A stretch of DNA of 64,000 nt. Source: Diphasiastrum complanatum (lineage: Eukaryota; Streptophyta; Lycopodiopsida; Lycopodiales; Lycopodiaceae). The stretch lies in NCBI GenBank assembly GCA_029204225.1, contig CM055109.1:6344911-6408910 (forward strand), in the 5' to 3' direction. The notes under the pieces are model-generated. The model was not told the origin of the DNA and did not search any database. It saw nothing but the letters and a program-made list of their open reading frames with translations. Positions 34,617-45,428 of the stretch are shown here, one piece after another (the first letter of the stretch is position 1; the number at the start of each line of letters is the position of its first letter). A program made the position numbers and the translations under genes.

Positions 34617-34955
34617 ATGGCTGCCCCTGGAGGTGCTCCTCAGGAAGTCAATCCTATTATTGTTAGAAGAGCACCCCGTGTGGATCTACCCAAATACAAT
34701 GGATTAACAGATCCAGTTAGATTTCTTCAGATCTATGTTGAATCCTGTGAAGTCTATGGCAAAATTTTCCCTCAAGATAAACTAAAGCTATTTCCTATGG
34801 CCTTAACAATTGCAACACAAAATTGGTACTATAATAAAGATGAAACTGAATGTACAGATTGGGAGGTTGTTAAAAGAGCCCTTATCACACGGTTCAAACC
34901 GCAAAAGTTTATGGAAAACCCTTTTGTACTTTTAAATAGAATTCAAAAGTTGATC
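34617..34955 (+). pseudogene. Gypsy gag, N-terminal part
   Basis: ATG at 34617 opens MAAPGGAPQEVNP, then VDLPKYNGLTDPVRFLQIY, LKLFPMALTIATQNWYYN and a terminal RALITRFKP block: the standard retrotransposon gag (capsid) core of plant gypsy elements. It is related to the gag at 48142 (APKYDGESDPV, LHLFPMVLYGTAKEWYLN). Similarity stops near residue 110; the frame then runs on for about 45 unrelated codons to 35087. The zinc knuckles and all of pol are missing. Confidence 0.85.
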
Positions 34956-35239
34956 ACTCACATTTATTGTTTGTTTGCTGTATTTTTCCAGAGAGATCAG
35001 AGTTGGAAGCATGGTGGAATCATTTCATTTACATTCTATTTGATTCTTCATGTTCTAGTCACATTTTTACATGTAAAATTGATGTAAGAAATAGTGAAGC
35101 ATCCCAAGTGGACACTATTCTCTATATCAATTATGGTTGTTTCTATTTTGAGCATTACATGATCATTGAAAGGAGATCTATTCTTAGGAAGAAGATCATT
35201 CTTATGATGGATCAAAGTTCTATTGGCAAAAACTATGCT
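34956..35239. other. Junction sequence, unassigned
   Basis: About 280 bp between gypsy gag and a copia scrap. Short frames only; origin unknown. Confidence 0.5.
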
Positions 35240-35330
35240 AGGAGCATTGGAAGCTAGGAAAGCGAGTTTTGAGGTACATCATTGGAACTCGAGATTTTGG
35301 CATATTGTATGAGGGATCATCACCTAAACA
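35240..35330 (+). pseudogene. Copia fragment upstream of RNase H
   Basis: About 90 bp matching 61368-61455 of the young copia. It reads HWKLGKR, then a TGA where the intact copy has VL, then RYI and RDFGILYEGSS. Too short to be more than a scrap; it joins directly to the CBP60 exon. Confidence 0.8.
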
Positions 35331-35553
35331 GAAAAATCCCCTTCAAGGACAACTATGTCTAATTTAGTGGAGGTTTCAAGACCTGTGGTGACAACTTGCC
35401 CAGTTTCTGCATCTTGTAACACAACATGGACCGCTGAACCCTGATCCCCTTCCACTTTACTGCCAGTAAAGAGTGGAAGAGATAATTTATTTCTAAATTG
35501 AAGCCATAAATTCCTGTCGTTCGGCCCTTGTAACCTTTTCGGAGAAGACCTAA
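35331..35553 (-). pseudogene. Captured exon of a calmodulin-binding protein 60 (CBP60) gene
   Basis: The minus-strand reading contains [47 protein letters not shown] and [11 protein letters not shown]. This is the opening of the DNA-binding domain of plant CBP60/SARD1 proteins, transcription regulators of defence and salicylic acid synthesis. An AG acceptor-like site precedes the reading at about 35553, as expected at an exon start. On its downstream side the exon is cut by the copia scrap at about 35331. No other CBP60 exon is seen nearby. It is an isolated gene fragment, caught by an element or left by a rearrangement; about 74 codons. Confidence 0.8.
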
Positions 35554-35679
35554 CATTCAACAAAACTTATAGTCAATATCACCATCCCAGATTTGAAGAT
35601 GGATGGAATATCAAGTAAAATTCAGTGTTACCTGTCAACAGTATGTTCAAAACAAGTCCCAAATTTTAGTCTAAAAATT
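35554..35679 (-). other. Possible intron piece beside the CBP60 exon
   Basis: About 125 bp on the upstream side of the exon; in the minus-strand sense it contains a GACAG|GTAACA donor-like site. It may be genuine CBP60 intron and the end of the preceding exon, but the preceding coding piece is too short to recognise. It ends at the left edge of the 1.2-kb duplicated unit. Confidence 0.35.
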
Positions 35680-36905
35680 GTAGGAAAGAAGTTTTTATCA
35701 GGTGAAATTGTCGTTTTCTGCTTAATGAGTTTCTAGGAAATATTGCTGACAAATTAGAGGAGCCCAACATCAAAGTTTCTAAGGTGGAGGAGCCTAGAGA
35801 TGAGGTTGAACTAACCTCGTAGCAAGGAGCAGATCTTGCCATGCAGATAACACCAAGTGCATAAACATCCTCAGGACCAGTGGATGCGGACGACACTGAT
35901 GATACCATGCTGCGTATATGATGCCTTGCTCGAGTGATCATTAATGAACAAGAGTATCTTTTTTTGAATGATTTGCAATACGTTCTCAACTTACGTGAGG
36001 ATGAGATGCTTGCGGCGGCGCTGGCGTGGCTACAATTGAACAATGATACATTTGATCACATCCAATCAGTTAAATTCCAAAAGCTAGTTGGCCAAGACAC
36101 AAATACTACTGAGGAGGCTCTAGAAAAGGTACTTTGTGAATTGAAGACACTACAACCTCCACCAGTTGAGAAAGCGCCATTTGTTAAATTAACATTTGGC
36201 CCCTCTCAGATCGATTACAAAGGCAAGGGAATTGACTTTGCCACTACTCAAGAACATGATGAAGGATCTCAAGTACGTATATTATTTGAAAGCAACTTGG
36301 TGCATCCGTTAATCACTAACTTGCCTTTGTCCATTTGGTTTTAGTCTTAGTATTTCAATATGATGTAGTATTTGATGAAAATGGACTATTTTGCGACAAG
36401 CTGGTCATGGGGGACTCGTGAGGTCTGAGAAATAGCAACGCCCGATGTGTCCCTCCACTCACTACATTGGGCAATTTCTTAAAAATTACATTTTTTTGTT
36501 TAAGTTATAAATATAGTCCAAATGGGCAGACGGGGGTTTTGAAGTGCAAAGCATTATCAAATCATATGTCGGATGTACCCATCTCCTTGAATGACTTTAG
36601 TTGGGCATCTATTTTGGATATAAGCTCCAATGGAAACAACTTCAACCTAGAGGAATATCGAAAGTGTCACATGAGCAAGCATGCACTTAGCCGATTCGAT
36701 TCTTTCACTTAACAAGTCCATTCAACTGAGGCGAATAGGAGTAATGAATTGTTGCTCAATGCCGTTGTTAAGGAAATACTCCTTCAATTCGGTAAGATTT
36801 ACTCTCTCCTATTGTCGGACCTCATTGCTTTAATTTTTTTACCAGTTTTCATTTATGCACACTCCTTAAATTGTTGAAATATTTTGAAAGCCTCCAATTT
36901 CTACT
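35680..36905 (+). repeat. Copy 2 of the 1.2-kb duplicated unit
   Basis: Direct repeat of 21457-22668. An ORF at 35934-36344 is still open here. It reads LREDEMLAAALAWLQLNNDT, EEALEKVLCELKTLQPPP and QIDYKGKGIDFATTQEHD, followed by a GTACGT donor-like site at 36273, where coding probably once ended. A second exon-like reading with SWASILDISSNGNNFNLEE lies at about 36590-36710. I do not recognise the protein; no transposase or retroelement motif is visible. Similarity to copy 1 ends at the copia junction about 36905. Confidence 0.7.
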
Positions 36906-38592
36906 TAATAAAATAAACAAATGTTCTTCTAGAATATTTGTCAATGAAGGTGATGCGATATTTTGCATCATGCAATGACAGAGTTTGCATTGGACCATTC
37001 ATATATCTGAATGAATAACATCTAGAACATCTTTTGATGCATGCCTATGACTTGATCTAAAAGGAATACTAATCTATATTCTAATGATGCAATTATGACA
37101 TATAGGGAGGTGGACTTTGTTGGTTGGATAGTCAAGATCAAGTGCTAAGGATGGTCTAGACATATTTGACACATATGTATGATTCAAGTGTCCTAATCCA
37201 TAATGCCAAAGTAATGCTTTATTGACAATAATAGAGTTTTCAAGGCTTGACTTGTGTCAAAATAACAATGAGTCAATCTATATAAGTATCCATGCATCTT
37301 GCCAAGTGCAAGGAGCTTACTTGTCCTATCGATAATTTGACATTGATCAGACTCAAACTCTACCCTAAGAGCTAATTAGTAATTTACTTTCTGATAATAG
37401 GTTTGTAGAGAGTTTAGGTACATACAAGACTTTTGATAGTAGTTTGAATTGATCATGTTGGAACTTCAATCTTATAGTGCCTTCACCTTCAATAGTATGT
37501 GTACTATCATCACCAAGATGAACAAATTTTTTTGTACAATAAGATGTTTAGGAGTGAAAATACTAACGATGATTGGTCATATGTTGAGTAGCTCCAAAAT
37601 CCATAAACCAAAAATTATCCGTTTGCACCTTAAATGCTCATTCTTCCATGTCGATTGTAGGAGATTGAGACGATACTGTGACCACATTCACTAGTTGATC
37701 TTGTTCCTTGTTGGAGTTCTTTGTTTTTAATATCCTGCAATCCTAGATCTCATTATTAGTGCGTTTGCAATACTTACAAGATAGCTTCTTCTTCGCCTGT
37801 AGATTTGATAATTGCTTATGACTCTATGTTGGTTGTGTCGGTTTATGATTCCATGCGAACTGCTTAGAGTTTTTTTTCTTTTGTTATTTTGAACCTTTAT
37901 TGGCATGAGATGATGAAGTTGAAGAGATGTCTTGATTTCTTCGATTGTCGTCCTACGACAACATAGTGATAACTGTAGTGAGAGTTAAATTTGAGTGTGT
38001 CGATATGATCATCACCCAGTTTTCATATGTACGTGGAAGGCATGTTCGATAGCAATGTAATAATTGTGTCTTGATTGATCTGACGACTGCCATCTACTGT
38101 AAGAGATTTTTTAATTGGTTAACGTGATTCTGAAGTGAATCATCGTTTGACATCTTGAGATTGAAGAATTTCCTGTTGAGATGCAACTTGGAAGTCACGT
38201 TCCTCACATGGGCTCAGGATGCCCATACTTCTTTCAAAGTTTGCGCTTCAGATACGTGGCCAATCTGAGTGTTTGATATATTAATAATGATAAGTGCAAA
38301 AGTTCTACCATCCTTTGATTTCCATTTAGAGTTGGTCGTGTTGTCTTCAAGCTTCAACTCGATACATGTGACAACATCCAAGGTTTTCATCTTAAATTTC
38401 TACAAATCGTAATTGGATCTATTCATCTTGTCTATTATGAGACCTACTTTCTTTTGATTATCATATGGAAATTAGTCTGTCAAAAAATCGATGACTAAAG
38501 AATTAAATGATACCACATTTTCAAAGATTACAAGCAAATGTGCTCTGATAATAGGCATGACTATGATACTATGAAGAGTCTCTAACAAAAGA
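36905..38592 (-). pseudogene. Copia gag, protease and pre-integrase, 3' truncated
   Basis: Minus-strand element reading from the primer site at 38604 leftward: a heavily decayed gag (about 38580-37870), a zinc knuckle CKYCKRTNNEIRDC-like with the His replaced by Asn (about 37770), protease and its C-terminal half (about 37690-37400), pre-integrase, and integrase to the FIDKYSRRTF region, where it is cut at 36905. RT and RNase H are missing. Stops and frameshifts throughout. Copies of its inner part occur at 17271-17889 and 44884-45428. Confidence 0.75.
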
Positions 38593-38604
38593 GCTCTGAT
38601 ACCA
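38593..38604 (-). other. Primer binding site, initiator Met tRNA
   Basis: GCTCTGATACCA on the plus strand, directly abutting the LTR at 38605. Confidence 0.9.
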
Positions 38605-39517
38605 TGTTAGAATAAGGAAAGAGGATTCGATAGTAATTAAGTCAAAATTGAAAGATGACCTATTGAGCGCAACATAATGACCTAATGATCCAACATAATG
38701 TATGACCATGTCTATCATAAATCAAACAAAGCTATCATGATAATTGTCATGTTTGATCTTTTAGCAGCTAACTTATTAGCACTAAAGTGATTTCATAACC
38801 AAGCAATCACAAAGTGAAGTGATGTATATAATATTGCATCATCAAACTAAACAATGAGAGATTTATCAACTACTAGTATCTATAGAGAAGCATGCATACA
38901 TTCTGACATAATATTGAATGCAATAAGAAGGTGGATTGATTCAATAAGTAGCATGTACAAAATTAGATGATGAGAGCAAAAAACAATAGCAGTTGCAACT
39001 GAGTACTCTAAACTATCTCCAAGCAACTGATGAATTTGTCTGATGCACTTCTGCTAATAAGAAGCAAGCGCTAATAGCAACTGAAAAAAAAACACTAACA
39101 GAACTTTGCAAGTCTTCTAAGTATAAATAGAAGTCTCGTGTTTCTTCTCTAGTGATCAGCTATTTTAACTAAAGCATTTTAAGCTTATCCAATAAGGACA
39201 ACTAATAAGGTCATAGGTCACAATTGGCAGTTAGTCATACTGCATTGTCATCCACGCAGTTAGGCTTCCCAAAAATCTACTTGCAAAGAAGTTAGGGCTG
39301 GTCGTTAGCTTCATATCAAATGGAGGTAGTAATTGCCATCCTTCGACTTCTTCGATAGTTCATTGTCGTTGTCGAAGCCATCTGTTTAGAGATTCCCAAG
39401 TATTTTTGCAGACAGTGTAGAACCACGAATAAAACTATAGAACTGAATAAATGAATGGATGTAGATTGAAGATCAATTTCTCGAATGAATCGATCCTGAT
39501 AGTAGAATAATCCAACA
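38605..39517 (-). mobile_element. Copia 5' LTR
   Basis: 913 bp. On the element strand it begins TGTTGGATTATTCTACTATC and ends CTTATTCTAACA next to the primer site. It matches the interrupted LTR at 16777-18354 in inverted orientation. Its outer flank is CACTA sequence, also shared with that copy. Confidence 0.85.
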
Positions 39518-39680
39518 TTTTCTACATTGATTCTCATCGTCAAATGCACCTCATTGTGCATTTGGTAGATGAGGTGGACGTTGTAGGTACTTCATCTACT
39601 ATCGTCATTTGGCTATTCATAGCCAATCCTAGACTATTAGTATTGTGATTATGGCATTCTATCATTGAGCGATATTATCA
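39518..39680 (+). repeat. Shared CACTA-side flank, inverted copy of 16621-16776
   Basis: Matches the reverse complement of 16621-16776, for example GAGGTGGACGTTGTAGGTAC and TTTGGCTATTCATAGCC. The LTR is inserted at the same place in both copies. Confidence 0.8.
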
Positions 39681-40200
39681 ATACAAGCATTGTCCATAGC
39701 CGATGGATGTTTTCCTTGGAGCAATTTATGAAAACATTGAAAGGCTTTGTAAGACAAAGAGGAAGGCCTGAGGGTAGCACAGTAGAAGAGTGAAGAGTAC
39801 AAGGATCCATGGTTTATATCACAGAGTTCCTTGCTCATAGCGATCATTTGATTCCTCGTCTTTGGGATAATAAGGATGGTGAACGTGTTGTTGGGGAGGC
39901 ACCTCAAGAAAAATGAGTGACTAAGAAAATGATTGAATCATTCAAGGAGAAGGCGAATGAGTTTTGCATTTTTAATAGTTCAAAATTGCAAAAGTGGATT
40001 TTGAGATATGAAGAGGCCAAAGCTCATAGAACAACTGCTCGAGCCACATTCAAGAGAGGGCATAGAAGACAACCATACCTGCATGACCTTGCTCTTCTAC
40101 CCAAGGATATGATGCTTGGTTGACTACATGATGCCCTTAGACAAGTCATAGCAAAGAACAAGGATGTAACAACAATAGAGCGGGAATTTGCAAGGGGGTG
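39681..40200 (+). pseudogene. CACTA transposon DUF4218-type region
   Basis: Readable as MKTLKGFVRQ, RPEGSTVEE, MVYITEFLAHSDHLI and LWDNKDGERVVGEAP, then, after two stops, KKMIESFKEKANEFC and LRYEEAKAHRTTARATFKRG, HDLALLP, and an ALRQVIAKNKDV segment. These are the DUF4218 region and the link toward DUF4216 found next to the transposase in plant CACTA elements. At least three stops interrupt it. The same region, inverted and shorter, is at 16236-16620. Confidence 0.8.
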
Positions 40201-40800
40201 CGATTTTCATGTAAGCTCTATAAATCGTTCACATGTTTAACTAGTTTTATGTATTTGATTGATATCGATGTAGTCAATATAGCTTGGCTAATGATGTCAT
40301 GAATCAAGATTTTTTAATTTCACTAAATTGTTTTGTTCTTTCTCGTGCAATACAAGAACTACAAAGCATGGATGACATTTTCGTATGAGTGCATTGATAA
40401 AAATAGAAATACATATGATTGTGGAGTCATAGCAAATCTTACTCAATAGAAATACATATGATTGTGGAGTCATAGCAAATCTTACTCAAGAGAGTTGAGC
40501 AAGCACGGCTGACACCAATCTACTCTCTTCTCTACTTGATTATTATGGGACAATCAATGACATTTTGGAAATTGGATTTAGGCAAATCAGCTTTTTCATA
40601 TTTCATGTAAAGTGGTTTAAAGTTACAACGGTCCTAATGTGACTGTGAGGAAACATGAGAGTGGTTATTTTGCGGTTGACTCCACCAAGCTTTGGACATA
40701 TCAATGTGATGCATTTGTCTTTCTTGAACAATGTGAACAGGTACATATATATGTGTTCAAGTAGTCAATCAATTCATTTTGAACACAAAAATTGTATGTG
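40201..40800 (+). pseudogene. CACTA transposon DUF4216-type region
   Basis: Broken readings give NYKAWMTFSYECIDKN, then YDCGVIANLTQ (present twice through a 43-bp tandem duplication), YYGTINDILEI followed by FHVKWFKV, and GYFAVDSTKLW leading to DAFVFLEQCEQV. The spacing and residues match DUF4216 of CACTA proteins (YYG-I-x-I-x-EL, then KWF, then PF-x-A-x-Q-x-QV). An intron-like gap lies at 40220-40350. The transposase itself and the CACTA terminal repeats are not seen in the window. Confidence 0.75.
40401..40486. repeat. 43-bp tandem duplication
   Basis: Two identical adjoining 43-bp units (40401-40443, 40444-40486), starting AATAGAAATACATATG, inside the DUF4216 region. A recent small duplication that also shifts the frame. 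Confidence 0.95.
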
Positions 40801-41278
40801 TGTATATCCAAGCAATTGTAACATAGATATTAATTATGAGTCGATGTTTATGGTGACATCGATCAATTACAAGTGGCCTTTCACCCAGACCATTCAGATT
40901 CTAATTTAATGATGAGTGCATGATAAGCCTTTCTAAAAATAGTATGAGTAAATTACAAAGTGTAATGTGCTTTTATGAGTGTCTAAAAATAATAATAGTA
41001 CATTACACATTTATTACTCCAATTCTTGGCATAATAAATTCAGGTGTACTATTGTGCCTTTTAAGGTTTCACCAAAACACACTGTGAAAAAATCAGTAGG
41101 TTGTTACTTTATTATTGTTAACTTATCTTGATACACACAGTCAGCCCAACAGAGACTATCAACCCAACCAAGGCCTTCACAACAACCATTTATGCACAAG
41201 AATACTAGAATTTAAAACCAGGATGGTGTGCAGAATCCCGAGGGCAGCGTAGTCCAATTAAAACGTGAGAAACATGTT
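40801..41278. other. No gene seen
   Basis: AT-rich sequence following the CACTA remnant, with no domain. CACTA terminal repeats were looked for here and not found. Confidence 0.45.
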
Positions 41279-41301
41279 TTCTCTCTCTCTCTCTCTCTCT
41301 C
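41279..41301. repeat. (CT)n microsatellite
   Basis: Short CT run ending at CGCATG. Confidence 0.9.
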
Positions 41302-41305
41302 GCAT

Positions 41306-41379
41306 GCATTCTATCCTTTGTCTTGTGACTGATTCAATAGTTGCATTCTATCCTTTGTCTTGTGACTGATTCATTAGTT
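41306..41379. repeat. 37-bp tandem duplication
   Basis: Units 41306-41342 and 41343-41379 start GCATTCTATCCTTTGTCTTG and differ at one base (CAATAG versus CATTAG). Confidence 0.95.
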
Positions 41380-41799
41380 GCATGAGATATATCTAAAAGG
41401 CTGAGCCAGCGAGCGAACCAACGTAGAGACTTCAAGACCTTTCAAATAAAATAGGTATGAACCTTTGAACCACTTATGTACATATATCCATGTTCTAATT
41501 TACAATAAATTTTCAAAAATTTTTAAATAGCATGACATTTGACTTTTTAAATTACCTTTCAAATCTAAGACAATTACAAATTTTGAGTTTGCTTAGCCTT
41601 TTACGTGCATTGCATCTTGCAAATGCCAAGCGTGTTCACGATCACAGTACCCATGAACAAATTCGGAGAAAAACCTTATGCACTCAATCTGAACCATCCC
41701 ATGAAAAACACTCAGATAACAAACTTAGCTCCAAACATTTTTGAGTGGCAATCCGAACTGACGCAGCTAAAGTCTTCAATTGTAAGCACGTGAATTATA
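41380..41799. other. No gene seen
   Basis: About 420 bp with short ORFs only, between the tandem repeat and the duplicated segment. Confidence 0.45.
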
Positions 41800-42442
41800 C
41801 CGGCTTCCTGAACAGTACACATAGTAATTTTGCAAGCAGAGTTCACCGACAGTTAAAAATATGTGCACTATTCGTGAAGCTCTTAAGATTGTTGCACTTT
41901 AGCTGGCAAAAATTTCAGCCTGATGTGGTGTTAAGGGTCAGAATCCAAAATGAGACTGAGCTACTCATCTGCACTCTCTCATACGATCGCATATAGCATT
42001 TCCCTCATTTAAGAGAGAGAGAGAGATAGGACCCAAACACACAAGATTAAGCATCAGAGCTGGTAGTGCTCGGAACAGCTCAACTATGTACATACTCATC
42101 CAGACTGCAGTAAGCCCCGGAGGAGGTGGTGCTGACCTGGCTGCTGCTAAGGGACAGCTCAAGTATAATTATATATCTTTATCCAAGCCCGGCGAATGCC
42201 AGTTTCTAGCAGCTGGCTGTGTACAATCTACACAAATATTCCACGAAATAGTGTTCGGTCTGCATGCGGACTGCGGGAATCCATCAGTCATGATCAAGTT
42301 GTTGGCATTTTACCGACCAAACCCATACACATTTTCCAAGACAACGCATACGCACAATCCCAAAGCTGCAAAGACCATTATCCATGATATTCTAGGAAAG
42401 AGCAAGTATGACATCTCAATCGCTAGTCCTTCCAAAGAGTGA
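41800..42442 (+). other. Duplicated segment with an unidentified exon-like ORF
   Basis: 41800-42200 is the partner of 15835-16235 (inverted). An ORF at 42086-42442 has balanced composition and reads SKPGECQFLAAGCVQSTQIF and HADCGNPSVMIKLLAFYRPN in its middle; it is more GC-rich than its surroundings. No known family is recognised. It may be a host gene fragment carried by the CACTA element, which often captures genes; this is inference. Confidence 0.35.
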
Positions 42443-42954
42443 CCACATGCTGCAAGAGAGTACTTTTTTCACACGGAAGCGAGGGAGCTTTGGGAGCTGG
42501 CAAAACATAGAAGACAGCGTCTGGGCGCTGACGTAGAAATTGTTGATCGAGCCAGATAAGAAATAAAACAGAACAAGATAAAAAATGCTGATCCCTTTCA
42601 CTGCAGCAAGCCACGTCAGTCTCGAAAGATCAGTACATCAGCTCTTATTATATCACATGACCTTTTGACGCAATTGCAGGTAGTGCGCCAATGGTTATGC
42701 TTGTTTCATTATGCAAATGTGAGACGAAAGGAATCTATCTGCATGTACTATTCCATGGAAGTTAGAAAATCTCAGAAACCTGTGTGATCACCCTGCATGC
42801 AAAGGGGAACAGAATAGGCAGATAAGGCACAATAAGTCTAAAACAGATTTGAATTATTGATCTCTTTGTGAGTAAATTATTGCAGGTTGTATAGTACATG
42901 CCTCTATAATAGCATGGTCTCAATTCTTGTGAAATTTGTACTAGGTATGAAGAG
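42443..42954. other. No gene seen
   Basis: About 500 bp, short ORFs only, no recognised repeat. Confidence 0.45.
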
Positions 42955-43350
42955 TGTTAGAATGAATCACAACGAGGAAGATGACAGCATAAAAGGCAGA
43001 ATCTACGAACACTCAATTGATCAATCATAAAGCAAAATCACACACACATACAAAAGCGATATCTTGATTACCAAAAGCGTGATCATAGCCTCACGAAGCA
43101 TGTACATATATCAGTATGCTAGTGTCATGCCAAGATTCTATATAATGTGCAATATGATGACTATCGTATTCACACCTATCTAGTATGATATCCATCGTAT
43201 TCACACCTATCTAATGTGGCATCAAGCATGCCAAGAAAACTTTGGCTAATCCTATGTATTCTAGATACATGAGAGATACATTCGCGATGAGCCATGTGAC
43301 TAAAGACGGTTAGCAGTGACCGTTGGTGTGATGTGACATGGCCACCAACA
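42955..43350 (-). mobile_element. Copia 3' LTR
   Basis: 396 bp. Plus-strand ends TGTTAGAATG and GCCACCAACA give TG...CA; on the element strand it starts TGTTGGTGGCC right after a purine-rich ATATGGGGAT tract (43351-43360). It contains a 31-bp tandem duplication at 43154-43215 (27 of 31 identical). The 5' partner LTR is missing. Confidence 0.7.
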
Positions 43351-43391
43351 ATCCCCATATCAATGCTATCCGTCTTCTCTAATGATGCTCT
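43351..43391 (-). other. Polypurine tract and remnant before the LTR
   Basis: On the minus strand, ATATGGGGAT at 43360-43351 abuts the LTR start. The 30 bp between this and the RT reading show that RNase H has been deleted. Confidence 0.6.
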
Positions 43392-44882
43392 TCATTCCCA
43401 TGGCATTCCTTGATCGATGCCTGGGTCTTCCAGATACATGCTGAGTGATCCAATTGTCGTGGCTATATCTGGCCTAGTGCATACCATAGCATACATCAAC
43501 GATCCCACTAGGCTTCTATATGGATATTGGTTCATTTCTGCTCTATCAGACTCAGTTTGTGGTGACATCTCTTTGCTCAATCTTATTCCCTGTTCTTGTG
43601 GAGTTCCAATGGGATTGCAATTTTCCATCCCAAATTTCTTGAGCATATTAATGATGTACCTTTCCTACCTTGGGTGGATAGATTTTCTGGTTTTGTCTCT
43701 TTCAACTTGAATTCCTAGGCAATAATGCAGCTGCCCCATATCCTTGATTTCAAACTCAGTCTTCAATCCTGCCTTACAGTACTCCAGCCTTGAAATGTTG
43801 TCGCCAATCAGAATTATATCATCCACATAAAGTGCTATGACAGTGATTTCCCAATGAGATCTCCTGACAAATATGCTCTGATCTGAGTTTCATTTCTTGA
43901 AATTTTGTTCATACCAGACTCTGGATGATTGCTTTAATCCATACAGGGCTTTGTTGAGCTTGCAGACCATGCCCGACCCTTCTTCAAATCCGTCTGGTTG
44001 TTTCATATACACGTCCTCACTTAGTGTCCCATTCAGGAATGCAGTTTTGACATCAAGCTAATGAATCTCCATGTCATTGGCAGCTAGCTGCCCATGCAAG
44101 GATTATCCTCATCGATCCGATTCTAGCGACTAGGGCAAATGTTTCATCAAAGTCCATGCCTTCTGTATGCGAGCATCCTTTGGCTAATATTCGTGCCTTA
44201 TATCTCTCCACATTGCCCTCTGCATCATATTTTAATTTATAAATCCACCTACAGCCAATGGCTCTCCTCCCTTCTGGTATTTGTACCAAATTCCACGCAT
44301 CGTTCTTCTTAATCGACTCCATTTCTTCTGTCATTGCATGGAGCCACTCATTTCAGTCTCCCCTCTCTCGGGCTTCCCAGTAAGATCCTGGCTCTTCATC
44401 CGATTCATCGAATCTGTGTGGAGCTCTCTTTGCCCTATTTGGCCTTGCCTCAGCAATTGTCTCTGGTCTCTCCCGATTGAACTTGATCTTGAGCCTTGGT
44501 TGCCTCACTGTATCAAGTTCTTCGTTCTCTTCTGCATCAAAAAAATCTTCCCCCATGGACATCTGACCATCAATGCTCTCATCAGGGGCATGATCCTCCG
44601 AAGATACGTTGTCTTGGGATGTATTGGAGCTCGAAATGCTAATGACCTCTGTAGGAAACACCACACCCCCCTTGAGCCCATGATATGAACCAGAATTGGA
44701 GGTGGGTTTTACCACCACTGTGGAATCTTCATCAAACATGACATCCCTTGCATTGATGAATTTTTTTGTAACAGGATCAAAAAGCTTATAAACTTTAATT
44801 CCTTTCGGATATCCTACAAACAAGCATTTGTTGGACTTGGGATCAAGTTTCTTCCGCCTTTCTTTGGGAATACGTACATCTC
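43392..44882 (-). pseudogene. Copia integrase C-terminus and reverse transcriptase
   Basis: Minus-strand readings in element order: KSNKCLFVGYPKGIKVYKLF and INARDVMFDED (integrase C-terminal part, 44882-44740), an acidic linker, then RT with NDAWNLVQIPEGRRAIGCRW (about 44310-44250), YKARILAKG, the catalytic box in ALYVDDIILIG (about 43830), LHYCLGIQV, and SLMYAMVCTRPDI (about 43500). RNase H is missing. The integrase core and everything upstream are replaced at 44883 by an inverted copia fragment. At least three frame breaks. This is a different copia family from the two complete elements at 49.9-62.6 kb. Confidence 0.85.
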
Positions 44883-44883
44883 T

Positions 44884-45428
44884 TGTAAGTATTGCAAATG
44901 CACTAATAATGAGATCCAGGATTGCAGGATATTAAAAACAAAGATCTCCAACAATGAAAAGATCAACTATTGAATTCGGTCGTAGTATCGTCTCAATCTC
45001 CTACAATCGACATGGAAGAATGAGCGTTTATGGTCAAAGACCAAAGGTGCAAACGGATAATTTTTGGTTTCTGGATTTTGGAGCTACTCAACATATGACC
45101 AGTCATTGTTAGTATTTTCACTCCTATACACCTTGTTGTACAAAAAAATTTGTTCATCTTGGCGATGATAGTACACATACTATTGAAGGTTAAGGCACTA
45201 TAAGATTGAAGTTCCAACATGATCAATTCAAACTACTATCAAATGTCTTGTATGTACCTAAACTCTCTACAAACCTATTATCAGAAAGTAAATTACTAAT
45301 TAGGTCTTAGGGTAGAGTTTGAGTCTGATCAATGTCAAATTATCGATAGGAGAAGTAAGCTCCTTGCACTTGGCAAGATGCATGGATACTTATATAGATT
45401 GACTCATTGTTATTTTGACACAAGTCAA
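44884..45428 (+). pseudogene. Isolated copia protease to pre-integrase fragment
   Basis: 545 bp of the same family as 36905-38592 and 17271-17889. It starts at the same zinc-knuckle sequence (GTAAGTATTGCAAATGC), includes the protease active site as FWFLDFGATQHMT (Ser of DSG replaced by Phe), HTIEG and VLYVPKLST, and ends near a TTTTGACACAAGTCA block. No LTR flanks it. It is inserted head-on against the minus-strand copia integrase at 44882. Confidence 0.8.

Noticed and set aside
35666-36043. Minus-strand Ser-rich ORF in the duplicated unit
   Set aside because: The plus-strand ORF over the same bases is longer and better composed; the Ser-rich frame looks like its shadow.
40401-41379. CRISPR-like or satellite array from the 43-bp and 37-bp repeats
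   Set aside because: Each is just two adjoining copies without spacers; simple tandem duplications in plant DNA.
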